Shown: positions 48,551-61,323, counted from the stretch's first letter. The stretch: 64,000 nucleotides of DNA from Flammula alnicola (GCA_015499995.1 JADNRV010000132.1:1-64000), one strand, 5' to 3'. Program-made: numbers and translations. The notes: generated by a model not told the origin, from the sequence alone.

Positions 48551-51500
48551 ATGCCCTACTCGACCCCTGCAGATTCTTCGCCCGTCGTTTTTCCCTCCCA
48601 GGGCAGGACAGGTCATCGCCGCTCGTACTTGCACACATCCCATCCAGACTCGTATTCATCCACCTCTACGCCCTTACTCAGCCTCCCGCGACGCAAGTCC
48701 GCACCCAGCGCGTTTACCGTCACTGGCGCGGTCAAACCCCCCTCTCCGACAACCACCACGAATGGAAACGGGAACCCAGACAGCCCGCACAGGAAGCCGA
48801 CGTTCCAGCTCGGCAGGGACGATGACGACGAAGACTCGTCACCCGATGACGCGAACCCGAAGACACCCCCCACGGTGACGACGACCCTCCATCACGACGA
48901 CGAGCGTACCCTGCCGCCTCTGCGTCTCAAAATTAAACCGCACTCGTCGTTCGAGGAAGCAGTGAGGAGAGGCTCGCCGCCACCGCACATCATCCTGCAC
49001 CCAGCTCCTACTTCGGTCCCGTTCCCGCGGTCTTCGCCTCCGCCGCCTGCAGCAGCCACCGGGTCCCAGTCCCAGTCATCGCTTCCTTTCCCTCAATCTC
49101 AACCCAATGGACATGGCCGCAGCACCTCAGACAATGGCGCCACTCCAGCGACCCCGCGCACCGTGCGGCCCTCCGTCGCGCGCACCTCCTCCACACCTAT
49201 ACTGCTGTCTAACGGCAAACCCCTCAAGTCGTCCCTCAAGAGCTCGTCGTCGTCGCCTAACATCCCCTTCCCGCCGCAGTCCCTCGTTCCGAGCATCATG
49301 TTTCCAGACTTGCACCAGCCCCAGCAGGGACACGCACACGGACACCAAGGGCACCAGCACCTCCAAGCCCACCAAGCCCACCACGCACACCAGCGCGCAG
49401 CGTCCGCGCCGTCCACGCCGAACATCGGCCCCCCGTCGATCTCGCCTTCGCCCTCGCCCTCGCCCACCCCGGCGTCGTCCTCTGCCTCGCAGGTGTCGCC
49501 ACCATCCTCCGCGCCCCCCTCGCCCACCTTCTCGCAGCCGCAGAAGAACGTGCACTTTCCCTCGCAAGAAGAAGGCGGGCTCGCCACCGTGCGCGTGTTC
49601 AACCGCTCCGCCAAGCCCGCGTCGCTCTCGCGGCTCGGCGAGGATACCGAGACCGAGACGGAGGGCGAGAGTTCGGCGAGTGGGTGGGGCGGTGTGGGTG
49701 GTGGGGGTCGGCGTGGAGCGGACGGGCTATTGGCGGCGCGTATGTCAGGGGCTCGGCGTACCCTTTCCCCTCGCATTTGGGTGGGGGTCAAGGGGGGAGG
49801 TCGCATAGCCCGCTTGCGAGGGGGGGTGGTGAGGATTTGGAGAGGAGGGTGGTGTTGTTTGAGGTTGATATGGAGAATTCGTCGCCTGTGCCGGCGAGAG
49901 GCGCGGAGAGGGGCGATGGGAATGTGTATTTTGAGAGTATGGGGTTCGTACGTGATGGTGTGTTGTGCTTTTTTTTTACTGTTATATGCCGCATGTACTC
50001 ACCTTTTCTCTCTCTCTTCTTTACTTTCGAATTGCCAGCTTCGCAAACCTCTATGATGCCGAAACGTCCGCTCAGTTTGACAGGCACGCTTCTCGTGCGG
50101 AACGTGACGTATCAGAAGACGGTCGCGGTCCGGTTTACGATGGACGACTGGCATACGACGAACGACGTCCTCGCGCGGCACGAAAAGTCGCTTGGGGCCC
50201 TGCCGGGGCGGTTCGTCCGCGGGGCGTCGGGTGCTCTCATCATCTCTGACGGCCAATCCAATGTCCAGGACCAGGACAAGCAGGCGAAGAAGGAAAGAGT
50301 GTGTTCGCCGTACGCTGTTGACTCTCTCGGCGACGCGGCGGTAGCGTTTGGAGACCCCCCGGCGTGGGATCGTTTCCGGTTCGAGATCAGCCTCGAGGAT
50401 TATGCGAGCACGTTGGAGACTCGCACCATGTGGCTCGTTGGGCGGTACTCGGCGGGTGCGACGCCAGGTGGTTCTGGGGTGGGGTCGGCGTATGGGGGTG
50501 GGTTCGGTGGTGGTGTGGGTGGGGTTACTGGGAGGCCCAGCTCGGAGCCGTATGCGGAGTGGTGGGATAATAATGGAGGTGGGAATTATAGGGTTGGGTT
50601 TAGGAGGGTTGAGAGGGAGGTCAAGGTCGTTCAACCACAGCAGCAGACTCAGCAGCAGGCACAAGCACAAGCACAAGCGCAGAGTGGGATGTATAGGAGG
50701 GGTGTTATCGTTAGTGCGCCTTGTAAGTCTTTTTTCCTTCTCTTCTCATTGTCAGGTGGATGTGTGCGCATTTGTTCACACCTTTCGTCCTCACTCCTCT
50801 CGTGAAACCTAATACTGACCTTTTCTCTTCCAGCTGCGTATTCGCCATCGCCATCTGCCCCCGGACGGCCCAGCGCCACGTCTCCGCCGCCGAAATCATA
50901 CCCCGCCCCACCGCAGATATCCACCTCGCTCTCCTTCCCATCGACGTTCAACCAGCAACAGCAGCACCAGCAGTACCTCGACCACCATCAGCACCAGGCG
51001 GCGATGGCGCAGACCACGCTGGCGAGGCTGAAAAAGCTGAATTTGCGGAACTACGCTGCGCCGGCTGGGTACGCTGGGTTGGGCCCTGGCGCTGCTGCGA
51101 ATCAGAACCCGAATCAGAATCAGAATCAAAATCAGATGAATCCCAATACCAATACCAATACCAACGGCACCTCGGGCGTCAGCCGCGCGTTGTCGACCTC
51201 CTCGATGTCTTCTCTCGACTCCAGCTCGAGCTCGACGACGACGAGCACGGAGTCGACGCCGCTGCAGACGCCGACGCAGGAGGATGAGGACGACGCCGGG
51301 CATGCGGTGTATGTGCATAAGGGCGCAAGGCACGATGTGGAGGTGAACGTGCTGCGCGAGGCGGAGTTCGAGGAGGAGGAGGATAATGCGCTGACGCCTA
51401 CGTTTAGAGGCGCGCAGGGGCGGCCGACGTGGGGCGCGATGGGGATGGGTGGTGGAGACATGATGATGGGTGGTGGAGACGTGATGATGAAGGATAGCGA

Positions 51501-52788
51501 TTTGGGCATGGAGATGGGTGTGGGGATGGCGATGCAGAATGGGTTCCCTGCTACGCTGTCGCCGCCTGCGCCGTCGCCTTCCTCGACGACGTCTGCTGTG
51601 GGCCCGGAGATGGGCACGAGCCCGCCGTTCTCTGCGATGGCGGATATGGATATCGGGCTTGGGCGGTCGCTGCGCCCTGTGGGTCTGGGTGTGGCGGCTG
51701 CTGCTGTGCCAGCCCAAGCACATGGTAGAAATGGCGGCCGAAGCTCTGGCTTGTATTGGCCGTGGGGCTCGTTTGGAGACGTGGAGGACAAGATTGAGGA
51801 GGAAGAGGCGATGCGGAAGCCCAAGGATGGTCAGGAGCAGAAGAAGTTGGAGGAGATACAGACGCCGCCGTTGTCTTCGCCTGTGTCGTCGTTGTTGACG
51901 GGCATCAAGGAGAAGAGCATGGCTGGCGCGGGTTCTGGTACTGGCTCTGGTTTTGGCCAGCTCATGCCGCCGCAGCGCAGGAAGGGCACGCATCATCATC
52001 ATCATCACCCCCACCATCAGCAGCAGCAGCACCAGCAGCATCGCCGAGGAAGTTCGAGCGCTGAAGTAGCCAGATCACCGACAGCGACTGCAAGCTTCAG
52101 TCTTGGTAGTGGCGCTTCATCGTCGTCGACCGCGGGCAGCGGAAGTGATTCTGGATCGGCAACGCCCAATGGAAGCAGCAGGATCAAGCGCGGCAGTGCA
52201 CCTCTGATGACCTCTTCCCCTGACACCACACCGACGAGCCCTCAGTCTCCTACTTTTGCTGCTAACGCTGCTGCCTCCTATGGGCCTTCTTCGTCGCCTG
52301 CGATGTGGGGTTTAAGACCTGGCTCGCCCCTGCCAAATGGGACTGCCAGTCCGCTGTACCCTGGGTCGCCGAAGAGGTTCTTGGCCACGTTGCCTGGGAC
52401 GTCTGAATCGGGGTCGCCGGCGTTGTCGGGTATGAGACCACCACCGTCGTCGGGCGTGCGCTCGCCGCTGAGGCTCTCGCCTGTTGGTTCTTCGGCGGCG
52501 TTGGGTTCGAGTATGGGTGCGCTGCAACAGCAGCAGCAGGCACCGTCTGGAGGAGGTTCGCCCTCGGGCTCGAGTGCGACGCTCAACAATTCATCGGCCA
52601 ACTCGGGTTCGACGCCGACGTCGGGCCAGGACGATGCGGTGTATCAGGCGTTTGTGAGGCAGTGGTGTTTTGCGCAGGCGCCGGGCCCGACGGTGGGGTC
52701 GAGCGTGGGCGCTGGTGCCCCTGGCGTTCCGGGTGGGGGCATTGAGGCGAGAGGGAAAGGCGAGGGGCCGAGGTTGGTCGTTAACTGA
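48551..52788 (+). CDS. GAC1-like glycogen-targeting subunit of protein phosphatase 1 (CBM21)
   Basis: A multi-exon gene of about 1,330 codons. Exon 1 starts at 48551. Introns at about 49952-50038 and 50723-50833 are well supported. A frame change between 49680 and 49800 needs one more short intron; GTATGT at 49740 to AAG at 49792 fits arithmetically. The N-terminal 400 residues are Ser/Pro-rich and low complexity, with an RVxF-type PP1-docking motif KNVHF at residues 332-336. The CBM21 domain begins with LTGTLLVRNVTYQKTVAVRF and ends with WWDNNGGGNYRVGF (nt 50560 onward). The long C-terminus is rich in Ser, Gln, Gly and His. Family members (Gac1, PPP1R3) bring PP1 to glycogen synthase. The last ~900 bp are the source of at least four fragment copies in this window. 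Confidence 0.8.
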
Positions 52789-54742
52789 GGTGGCTGGCCT
52801 TGCGAGACTCGAGTGGGTTAGGCGTGGTTGGGTGGTTGGAAAACGAGGTACGTTTTTGTTAATCTCGCTTGGCGGGATATTTTATGTCTGACTATGCCGA
52901 ACTAGAGGTGTTTTGACAGGGTGCTTGGTGTAAACCTGCCAGCTCGCTAACTTTGGCCTTGGGGAAGGGAGGGGCCGTGTTCTATTTTTGGGGTTCCTCC
53001 TTGCGCTTAGTTTTTTTTCCCTCCCCTTTTTTCTTTTATTTTCTTGTTGGTTTTCAGGTTTGGGCGTTCGTTCGCTTGTTTGAGTTCTCCTTTGGTTTGG
53101 GGTGGAGGTGGCGAAGTGGTTTTTGGATGGAGATTGCGGGGAAGGAACAGGACCGACCCTAATCAGTGTCGCTCTGGCTTTTAACTTCATCATCGACATC
53201 GGTCTCTTCCTTGCACTTGATGGTTGGCTTTGACTCCAGCCTCCTCGTCCTCTATCGTCAAAATCGACGCACCCAATCGCCAATCGCCCTACTCCTTCTA
53301 TCGGACTTTTTCTCCGTCCATCCTTGATCCTTCTTGCCTTCTTTCCCTTTGTCGCTCATTTTTACAACCCCAATTCCCAAAACCACTTCTCTCTCCATGA
53401 ACGATGTTATATTTTCTCTATATTTATGCCTTTCCTTTCTCTCTCCAATGTACAACTACATATCCAAGGAACGTTCTGTTCTTCCATCTTCTTCCTCCTT
53501 TGTTCTTTTCTTCCACCCTACTCCCATTTTCTTCTCGAGCTCTATCCGTTGGCGTCTCGGCGGGTCGGGCTTGTCAATACCCCACACCATGAATGCAGGA
53601 CCTCGATTTCAGCAGCTGCGACGGCATTACCACCCATCGTGAACACGTAACAACGTGCCAGCATTCCTATCGTACACAACCATCGATATCTTCATCTGCG
53701 CCTATATCTCGGTTTTGCGCCAACATCATCACATTCTACGCGCGACAATCCTGTCCGCGGCTAGCAGAAGACTATCGCATATATGCGACTTCTATGCGAC
53801 GGAAAATCTCATCGTCGTCGACACCTGTTATCACATCACAACCTTACAATCTATCTCGAGTTCGCCATCGCACGGGCGCAGAAAAGCCCTAAACGCACCA
53901 CTCGCAAACATAAAATCAAAATAGACCTCGGAGGACAGACCTCCTGACCTTCTGATGGCACGCCGCTCTCAGATGCGTTTATTACGCACATGTCAGCTGC
54001 CCACTGCAGCTGCTCGCCCAAGTATCGTTATCGCTATCTGTTTTTCCTCCCCATCCACCTCTACGGGTTTGTACCATTTTCTCGCTATCGAATATATCCT
54101 TGGGACGTTATACATTCGACCCATGGCGTGTCATATTTCATATATCTCTATCACCATCTTCATTTCTATCTTCATATCCCTTCTCTCTCTATACATGCAA
54201 TTCCTCTTGTCGTCGCGTTACTCTTCTCTTCTCCATGCTCCATCTTCATTTTGTCGTCAGATTTCAACATCCTGCAACACCTTTTTTCTTATCATTTTCT
54301 CGTCGTCTCTTTGTCTGTCTCCGTCTATAGATATCTTTCTCCCATATACACATCCTCATATCCATGCATATTGCACACCCATCTTCCCAGCAGCCTTCCA
54401 TGATTCGGTTCTGCTTTGTATAGTACCTCTAGCCCAACATCGTCTTTTTTCTTGATTTTACACAATTCCGTTGATGACTTTGAGGCATGAATAGCGAGTC
54501 CTGTTAGAACTTGAGGTAGGAAAGTTTTTCAACGAAATGGTATGATAGTCGCGACTCTGGTGTACGGTACAGTCACTCGGCGTGATGGATACCTTGGATC
54601 CGGCATCGCCACACTACCTCTCTCTCTTTCTGTGACCGTCATTGTCAATAGCCGTAGAACATCCGTCTTGAAGTGGCAACGTTGCTGAACGACGGTCAGC
54701 GTTTCTTCTCTTTCTTTTACCCAACCATCGCGTCTAGAGTCC
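52789..54742 (+). repeat. GAC1 downstream DNA, reference copy of a duplicated segment
   Basis: Non-coding as far as I can see. It contains a GTTCGTTCG stretch near 53065 and pyrimidine-rich tracts. The same order recurs at 59667-60840 (direct) and 11040-12910 (inverted). ORFs such as 53593-53892 are repeated in all copies with indels, arguing against coding. The end (54520-54742) is the upstream DNA of the nucleotidyltransferase copy. Confidence 0.65.
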
Positions 54743-55652
54743 ATGGAGACACTACTAGAATCAAATATCATTGTACTCGACGTACCACAACCCCCGGCGG
54801 CTACAGCAGCGTCGAACAAGAAACCAAAGCGTCCTCGGGCGCATAAAGTCGAGTCCCAGAACGTTCATTATGCCCTCGTCTTCGAAGCTGCTCAAATGGT
54901 TACCGAGATTTTCAAAACATACGGCATCTCTTGTGCAGTTTTCGGCAGTTTGGCTTCGAAACTTTATGGGAGTTCTCGATGTCCGAAGGTATGTTTGCCT
55001 GCATCGCTTCATCCGTGAAAAACAGTGGAATGGCTGAACATCTACTGTGCTCGATACAGGACGTAGACCTGCTCGTCAGTCAGGAACTCGGCGACTCACC
55101 CGACTTCTCGTCTTCCGGATCCAACTCTGGAAATCAGAGGCAACCGCTGACCCCCAGGAGCTCAAAGACCTCATCCTCCGCTCGAATCCACGCAACTTCT
55201 ACCTCAAGATGCCGCGCGACCCGTCCGCTGAATACCGCATAATGTGGTACCGACAGCAATACCGCGGGCCGGAGTGTAAAGTCGATGTCCTTGTGCCGGG
55301 CATAATGCACCTCCCTCATCTCCGTCCCGAGCGCGTGCTCCTCATTGAGGATATACCCGTCGTGCCTTTTGCGCTCCTCCTCCTCCATAAGCTCCAGGGG
55401 TGGGACGACCATTGCAAGGCGGAGGAGCAGCACAAGAAGCAGAAGCAGCACCAAGACGCGGCGGACGTCAAGCGCTTGATGGGTTTGCGGCACCAGGTTC
55501 AGATCCTCAAGGACACGATACCATGGGTTGACGAGGAGCTGTTCAACGATGAGTTTTGGGCCCTCACGATGGAGAGGGTCAAGGCGTATTGTGCGGTGTT
55601 TCCCGACCGTGCGGAAGATTGGAAGGCGCTAGGCTTTGAGATCGATTCATGA
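54743..55652 (+). pseudogene. Nucleotidyltransferase-like gene, copy 2, 1-nt frameshift
   Basis: Exon 1 is 54743-54988, the intron is 54989-55059 (71 nt, same as copy 1), and exon 2 starts at 55060 with DVDLLV. At 55151-55155 it has five C where copy 1 has six (28659-28664 on the opposite strand), so the frame shifts and stops at 55240-55242. Downstream sequence stays open in the original frame to 55652 and ends FEIDS. The one-base loss in a homopolymer may be real or a sequencing error. Confidence 0.8.
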
Positions 55653-56027
55653 TCTCTGGCAAAGCGGATGCATAATCTCACATAATGTATGGACTATATT
55701 TATTGTAACTGGGAGACTTTAATCTATATCATGGAGGTCTTCCTAGCCATACTTAGTTTATTAAAATTTCATTCTATTTTACCTTGTGCACAGGATGTCT
55801 GAAATGGTACGACAGGCGCGACTCTGGTACTGCCACTGTCAGTGTACGCAACTGTACGCGAGTTTGACATGTTGTCACATGTTCCAACTCTTGTATCTAC
55901 GCTGCTTGACTCTTGAGACTTTTACTTCAACGCAGCAGTTCAAGTCGGTGAGTTTCGATAGCGCAAAATAACAGCTATGACTTTAACAGCTTTTGCTGAA
56001 ACAGATTTTCGCCCTCAACCAACGAAA

Positions 56028-57635
56028 ATGTCACACCATTGCCCCTTTTGCGGAAGCACAGAAAACCAGGGCGTCTATGATAACGACTCTCTTTGCTCCA
56101 AAATTTCGAATCTCAATCCCTGCGATCCATGCAAAAGGCTAGCAGAACTTGATGTCCAGATCATCAAAGCGAAGGAGACTCTGCTCGAGATGCAGAAAGA
56201 GGCCCGAAGGCTGAAATCGGAGATAAACTACAGTCATGACCATCTTATTCACCGATTCCCTCCAGAGATCTCATCCGACATCTTCCGGCTCTGCATTCCT
56301 CGCGAAGTGAACAAAAAGGCAAGATGTGCCCCAGTAACCCTGTCATCTGTATGCCAAAAATGGCGTCAGATTGCTCATACGACGCCTCAACTCTGGACGA
56401 CTGTCTTTCTTTCGATCGGCCGCCACAACCTCTCGGTATCCCATTGGGCGCAGGAATGGATAGATCGATCCAAACAACTTCCTTTGTCAATTGGCCTTTT
56501 CGTTGAACCCAAAGGCTATACCGTCAATCCCGATGTGATTGCGGTTATCAATCAATGTTCTAGCAGGTGGCGAGATCTCATTTACGAAGGTTATTTCTCT
56601 TCATTGTCAGATCTTGTTGGAGACTCGCAAGGGGCCCCACAGCTACAAACCCTTAAACTGGATGTTTATGGGTTCCATTCTGCAGAGCAATTCAAATTGG
56701 GTGATTTCAAGCCAATGCCAACAACGCTCAAGATCTCAGGACTTGACCTGAAGTCGGTCGTTATCGAGTGGAACAATATCACCCACATGCAAGCCCGTCA
56801 TATCTCCGCCGACGACTGTTGGGAACTCTTTCGAATAGCGCCACGGATGACGCACTGTCAGCTGGAGGATGTTCTCAATAGCAAAGGACTCGACCCGTTC
56901 CCCAGGCCCCAGATTCCCATATTACACCCTACCCTCCAAGTTCTTGAGATGAGCCTAACAAGTTATTCATTCGGACTCTTTCTCAACAATGTCTCCCTTC
57001 CCTCTCTAAAAAGCTATACGAGCGACGTCGGCGGTAATTATTTGGAAACTGCGAACCTAATATCGCTTTTCTTGCGATCCTCTTGTTCCTTGCAGACGTT
57101 GAGACTTTTAGACGCGAAGCTCAGCATTGCACATCTCGTCGATCTATCTCGAGCGACGCCTGATCTCCGCCACCTAGATTTAGCGTTGTACTACGGAACT
57201 GGCGCAGATGTCACGGAACACATCTTTCGTTGCTTCTCCAATGCTTTCATCAGCACCAGCACCGACTCGGAAACCAATCAGGCCCTCTTTCCTCAACTAC
57301 AATCTATGGTATTCGAAGGGGCAATGCCTCTTGATTGGACGTTGGTGCCAGACATTTTCAGCTCTCCCTACGTAGACACTCTTCGTCGAAGGCCTTTGCG
57401 CTCTCTTACGCTTTCTCTAGTCAAAGGTCGGCCAAAAGTTATCATCGATAAAGATACCCTTAGCCGGATGCTGTTGTTGGTTGCACAAGGAATCGAATTA
57501 AAGATCGAGCAGAAATATCCCAGTATCGACATCCTTCAGCAATCTATAGAATTTCACGCGCACGAATCAGCTTTGGGGGAGAGTCCGCGGGGTCCCACAT
57601 ATAACTCTTCTCCTAACTGGTTGGGCGAGGAGTAG
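56028..57635 (+). CDS. F-box protein H (intact)
   Basis: 535 residues, the closest match to E. The start at 56028 gives MSHHCPFCGS; an in-frame ATG at 55977 is less likely because it lies in the region that is untranslated in other copies. It has CxxC pairs at 5/8 and 32/35, a coiled coil, the F-box (FPPEISSDIFRLC ... TTPQLWTTV) and the leucine-rich C-terminus ending WLGEE. The nucleotidyltransferase copy is upstream and an antisense MAU2 fragment downstream, as for E. Putative SCF adaptor; target unknown. Confidence 0.85.
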   Translation: MSHHCPFCGSTENQGVYDNDSLCSKISNLNPCDPCKRLAELDVQIIKAKETLLEMQKEARRLKSEINYSHDHLIHRFPPEISSDIFRLCIPREVNKKARCAPVTLSSVCQKWRQIAHTTPQLWTTVFLSIGRHNLSVSHWAQEWIDRSKQLPLSIGLFVEPKGYTVNPDVIAVINQCSSRWRDLIYEGYFSSLSDLVGDSQGAPQLQTLKLDVYGFHSAEQFKLGDFKPMPTTLKISGLDLKSVVIEWNNITHMQARHISADDCWELFRIAPRMTHCQLEDVLNSKGLDPFPRPQIPILHPTLQVLEMSLTSYSFGLFLNNVSLPSLKSYTSDVGGNYLETANLISLFLRSSCSLQTLRLLDAKLSIAHLVDLSRATPDLRHLDLALYYGTGADVTEHIFRCFSNAFISTSTDSETNQALFPQLQSMVFEGAMPLDWTLVPDIFSSPYVDTLRRRPLRSLTLSLVKGRPKVIIDKDTLSRMLLLVAQGIELKIEQKYPSIDILQQSIEFHAHESALGESPRGPTYNSSPNWLGEE

Positions 57636-57829
57636 TAAACATATATCGCCTTGTAACTAGATACTATATTCCATTGTATCTAGGCAGCCAAAATTTTGAG
57701 TCCTGAACTTTATTTCACACGAAGAGTTAACCCGGCGCTGAACGTTGAACACCTACATGAATTTCTTCCCTACTCGAATGGTGTTCGCCTAAGCCTGTAG
57801 AGTGTTGTCTTGAAAACCTCGCCGGTACT

Positions 57830-58025
57830 GATTCGAGCTTTGGAGTTTGATTTCTCGCCGGATGAGTGGCAAAAGCTGAAGAAGCACTTCTAGATCCAAA
57901 TGGTCGTCCTGCTTTTCTTTAACACGCGTTCAACACGGAGTCTGTGTAGAGGTGCTGATATGGAGTTGCCGGGACGCGGTGTCACTGGCGCTGAATGTTG
58001 GGTGGGGTATCGCCTCCTTGCTCGT
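57830..58025. repeat. Short dispersed repeat, also at 63665-63860
   Basis: Both copies contain a GA(G/A)AACCTCGCCGG motif, TGAGTGGCA or GAGTGGCA, TAGAGG and TTGGGTGGGG(G/T)ATCGCC in the same order. It could be a remnant of an unrecognised gene or element. Confidence 0.5.
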
Positions 58026-58029
58026 CTAC

Positions 58030-58969
58030 AGCACGTCGTTTCAGTTCTGCACGGAATGAATGCGTCAGACACGAACGATATCGCTGAAAGTGTTAAAATT
58101 TATCCTGACCTAAAGAGCGTTCACCAATCCACAACCTCAGATGCGCATTGCCCACACCATCTCCTCCGGAGCCTGCAATGGATGCTTTGGCGATACCCTT
58201 CTTCAACTCTGCGTTCTTCGCCGTCTTCGGTTCTGCTCCAAGACCAGCAGCTAGCTGCTCGGCGGTGCTCAACATACTTTCCGCATGCTCCGTCGAGGTA
58301 TGCAGATACTGCGCCGCGACGAGGGCTAGTACGAGAGCGCGAAGGTGGTTGTCTTGAGCACTAGTGGATAGTTGAGAGCAGAGCGTAAATGTCCTCTAAA
58401 GACTCAAGGTCAGGTGAAACACAAAAGGAAATTACAGAAGCGGACGCACTTGGCAAGCAAGAACTCTTTCAAAAGACACCCCTCTGATTGCTTGTAAAGT
58501 TCCTCCTAGGCCCTCACACCCTTGACCACTTCCGCGCCCGTCTTTCTGAGCAGCTTCATCTCCCTCTCCCACTCGACTTCGTCCGTGAATTCGCGAAATC
58601 ACTGGCGAGGCCGACGCGCAGCCACACTGTAGATGGAGAAGAGGCCGTGTGTGCGTGTGTGCACAATCAGTTGGGTTAAGTGCTGAAGGGGGAATAAGAG
58701 TAGGTTAATATTATGGGGCGTAAGGTCGACTTACACATTCAGCATCGTCGAATTCACTTCGTGACATTGATACCTAGGCGGCAAGCGTCAATTAATATAT
58801 GCGAAATCCGAAGGTAGGATCTTACCCCAACGAGCTCGCAAATCATGTCGGCCTTCAGCTTATGCCACATCCTATCGTAAAACCCTTTCACATCCACGGT
58901 TGAGGCCCATGGAGGCACTAAAACACAGATAAGCACCTTGAATCACGAAGAACGAGAAAGAAACTTACC
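58030..58969 (-). pseudogene. MAU2/SCC4-like fragment, right arm
   Basis: On the minus strand: an intron, then the exon with WASTVDVKGFYDRM and MICELVG (58754-58936), then decayed C-terminal pieces down to about 58030. Frames are broken. It abuts GAC1 3' sequence at 58970, the same breakpoint as 13621/13622. Confidence 0.6.
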
Positions 58970-59666
58970 ATCGACAGCGACTGCAAGTTTCAGTCTTAGC
59001 CGCAGTGTCGTTTCATTGTCATCGACGGACAGCGGAGGTGAATCGGCAATGGCAACGCCCAATGGAAGTATCAGTGGCAGTGCACCTCTGATGACTTCTT
59101 CTCCTGACACCACACCGACGAGCCCTCAGTCTCCTACTTTTGCTGCTAATGCTGCTGCCTCCTATGGGCCTTCTTCGCCTGCGATGTGGGGTTTCCGACC
59201 TGGCTCGCCCCGGCCAAATGGGACTGCCAGTCCGCTGTACCCTGAGTAGCCGAAGAGGTTCTTGGTCACTTTACCTGGAACGTCTGAATCGGGGTTGCCA
59301 TCGTTGTCAGGTATGAGACCACCATCGTCGTCTGCGGTGGGCGCGCCCCCGCCGCTGAGGCTCTCGCCTGTTGGTTCTTCTGCGGCCTTGGGTTTGAGTG
59401 CGGGTGCACCGCAACAGCAGCCACCATCTGGAGGTTCGCCTTCGAGCTCGAGTGCGACGCTCAACAATTCATTGTCCAACTCGGGTTCGACTTCGACGTC
59501 GGGCCAGGACGATGCAGTGTATCAGGCGTTTGTGAGGCAGTGGTGTTTTGCGCAGGCTCCGTGTCTGACGGTGGGCTCGAGTGTGGGCGCTGGTGCGCCT
59601 GGTGTTCCGGGTGGGGGCATTGAGGCGAGAGGGAAAGGCGAGGAGCCGAGATTGGTCGTTAACTGA
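58970..59666 (+). pseudogene. GAC1-like 3' fragment, right arm
   Basis: It matches about 52080-52788 of the full gene. The frame runs through except for TAG at 59247-59249, where the parent reads GGG TCG. The C-terminus GGGIEARGKGE and the stop (59664-59666) are kept. Promoter, PP1 motif and CBM21 are all absent, so it is not a functional copy. Confidence 0.85.
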
Positions 59667-61100
59667 GGTGGCCAGCCTTGCGAGTGGGTAGGAGTGGTTG
59701 GGTGGTTGGAAAGCGAGGTACGTTTTTATTAATCTCCCTTGGCGGGATAATTTATGTCTGACTATGCCGAGCTAGCTGCCAGCTTGCCAACTTTGGCGTA
59801 GGGGAGGGGAGAGGCCGTGTTTTATTTTTGGGGGTTCCTCCTTACCCTTGGTTTTGTTTTCCCTCCTCTTTTTTCTTGTATTTTCTTTTTGGGTTTGGGC
59901 GTTCGTTCGTTCGTTCGTTCGTTCGTTCGTTCGCTTGTTTGGGTTCTCCCTTGCTTTCGGGTGGAGGTGGCGAAGTGGCTTTTGGATGGAGATTGCGGGA
60001 AGGAACAAGACCGACCCCAATCAGTCTCTCGGTTTGGCTTTTAACTTGGTCATCGACATCGGCCTCTTCCTTGCGCTCGATGCTTGGCTTTGACTTCAGC
60101 CTCCTCGTTCTCTATCGTCAAACTCGACGCATCCAATCATCAAGCGCCCTACCCCTTCTATCGAACTTTTTCTCCGTCCAGTCTTGATCCTTCTCGCCTT
60201 CCTTTCATTTGTCGCTCATTTTTGCAATCCCAATTCCCAAAACCACTCCTCTCTCTATGAACACTGTTATGTTTTCTCTATGTTATGCCTTTCCTTTCTC
60301 TCTCCAATGTACGTACATATCCAAGGAACATTCTTCTATCTTCTTCCTCCTTTATTCTTTCTTCCACCCTACTCCCATGTTCCTCCATTTCCTTCTCGAC
60401 CTCTATCCATTGGCGGATCGGCGGATCGGGCTTGTCAATACCCCACATGAATGCAGGACCTCGATTTCGGCAGCTGCGACAGCATTATCACCCATCGTGG
60501 CCACGTAACAACGTGCCAACATTCCTATCGTACACAACCATCGATATCTTCATCTGCGCCTATCTCTCGGTTTTGCCCCAACCTCATCATTCTGCTTTGT
60601 ATAGTACCTCTAGCCCAACATCGTCTTTTTTCACAATTCCGTTGGTGACTTTGAGGCATGAATAGAGAGAGAGTCCTGTTGGAACTTGATGTAGGAAAGT
60701 GCGGGTTTAATGCGACCTACTTCGAGGTCCGACCATGACACCGTCCATCCTTCACGACCTGCTGTGTTTCCGCTCGTCTCCTACGAGTCCATCCCATCAT
60801 GTGAACAGCCTGAAATTGATGGTTTTGCAGCGTCTTTTTCAGCTCCACATTTTATACGTCGCCTTTGACTGCACTGTATGCCATAATTCCAGTAACATCC
60901 GCCTCGCGATGGCTTTGAGATCGGAAGTTCATGGTCTCAGGGCGAAGTGGATGCATACTCTCACATAATTTATGGACTATATATTTAAAGTTGTAGTAAC
61001 TGCGAGACTTTAATCTATATCATGGAGCTCTTCTTAGCCATATTTAGTTTAGTAGAATTTCTATGTTACCTTCTGGACAGGATGTTGTGTATGATGTCTG
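59667..61100 (+). repeat. GAC1 downstream DNA copy plus nucleotidyltransferase 3' remnant
   Basis: 59667-60840 repeats the segment at 52789-54500 with deletions, and also matches 11040-12910 inverted. A GTTC microsatellite of about eight units lies at 59901-59933. 60900-61100 matches the last codons and 3' flank of the nucleotidyltransferase (compare 55630-55805); the rest of that gene is gone. Confidence 0.7.
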
Positions 61101-61323
61101 AAATGCCAGTACGACTCTGGTGCACGGTACCACCGTACGCGACTGTACGTGAGTTTGACAAATTAAAATTGGCATGTCACATGTCACATGCTCCAATCTG
61201 ATGAGGCTTTTACTTCCAAGTTCCGTGCAGCAGTTCATGTAGGTGCGTTTCGATAGCTCATAATAATAGCTACGATTGTTAACAGCGTTTACTGAAACAG
61301 ATACTCGCCCTCAACCAACGAAA

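Noticed and set aside
49107..49808. 233-codon plus ORF rich in Arg/Pro
   Set aside because: Off-frame reading of GAC1 exon 1, which carries the PP1 motif in the other frame.
50896..52041. 381-codon minus-strand ORF, Arg/His-rich
   Set aside because: It is the antisense of GC-rich, low-complexity GAC1 coding sequence. No domain; its composition follows the complementary codons.
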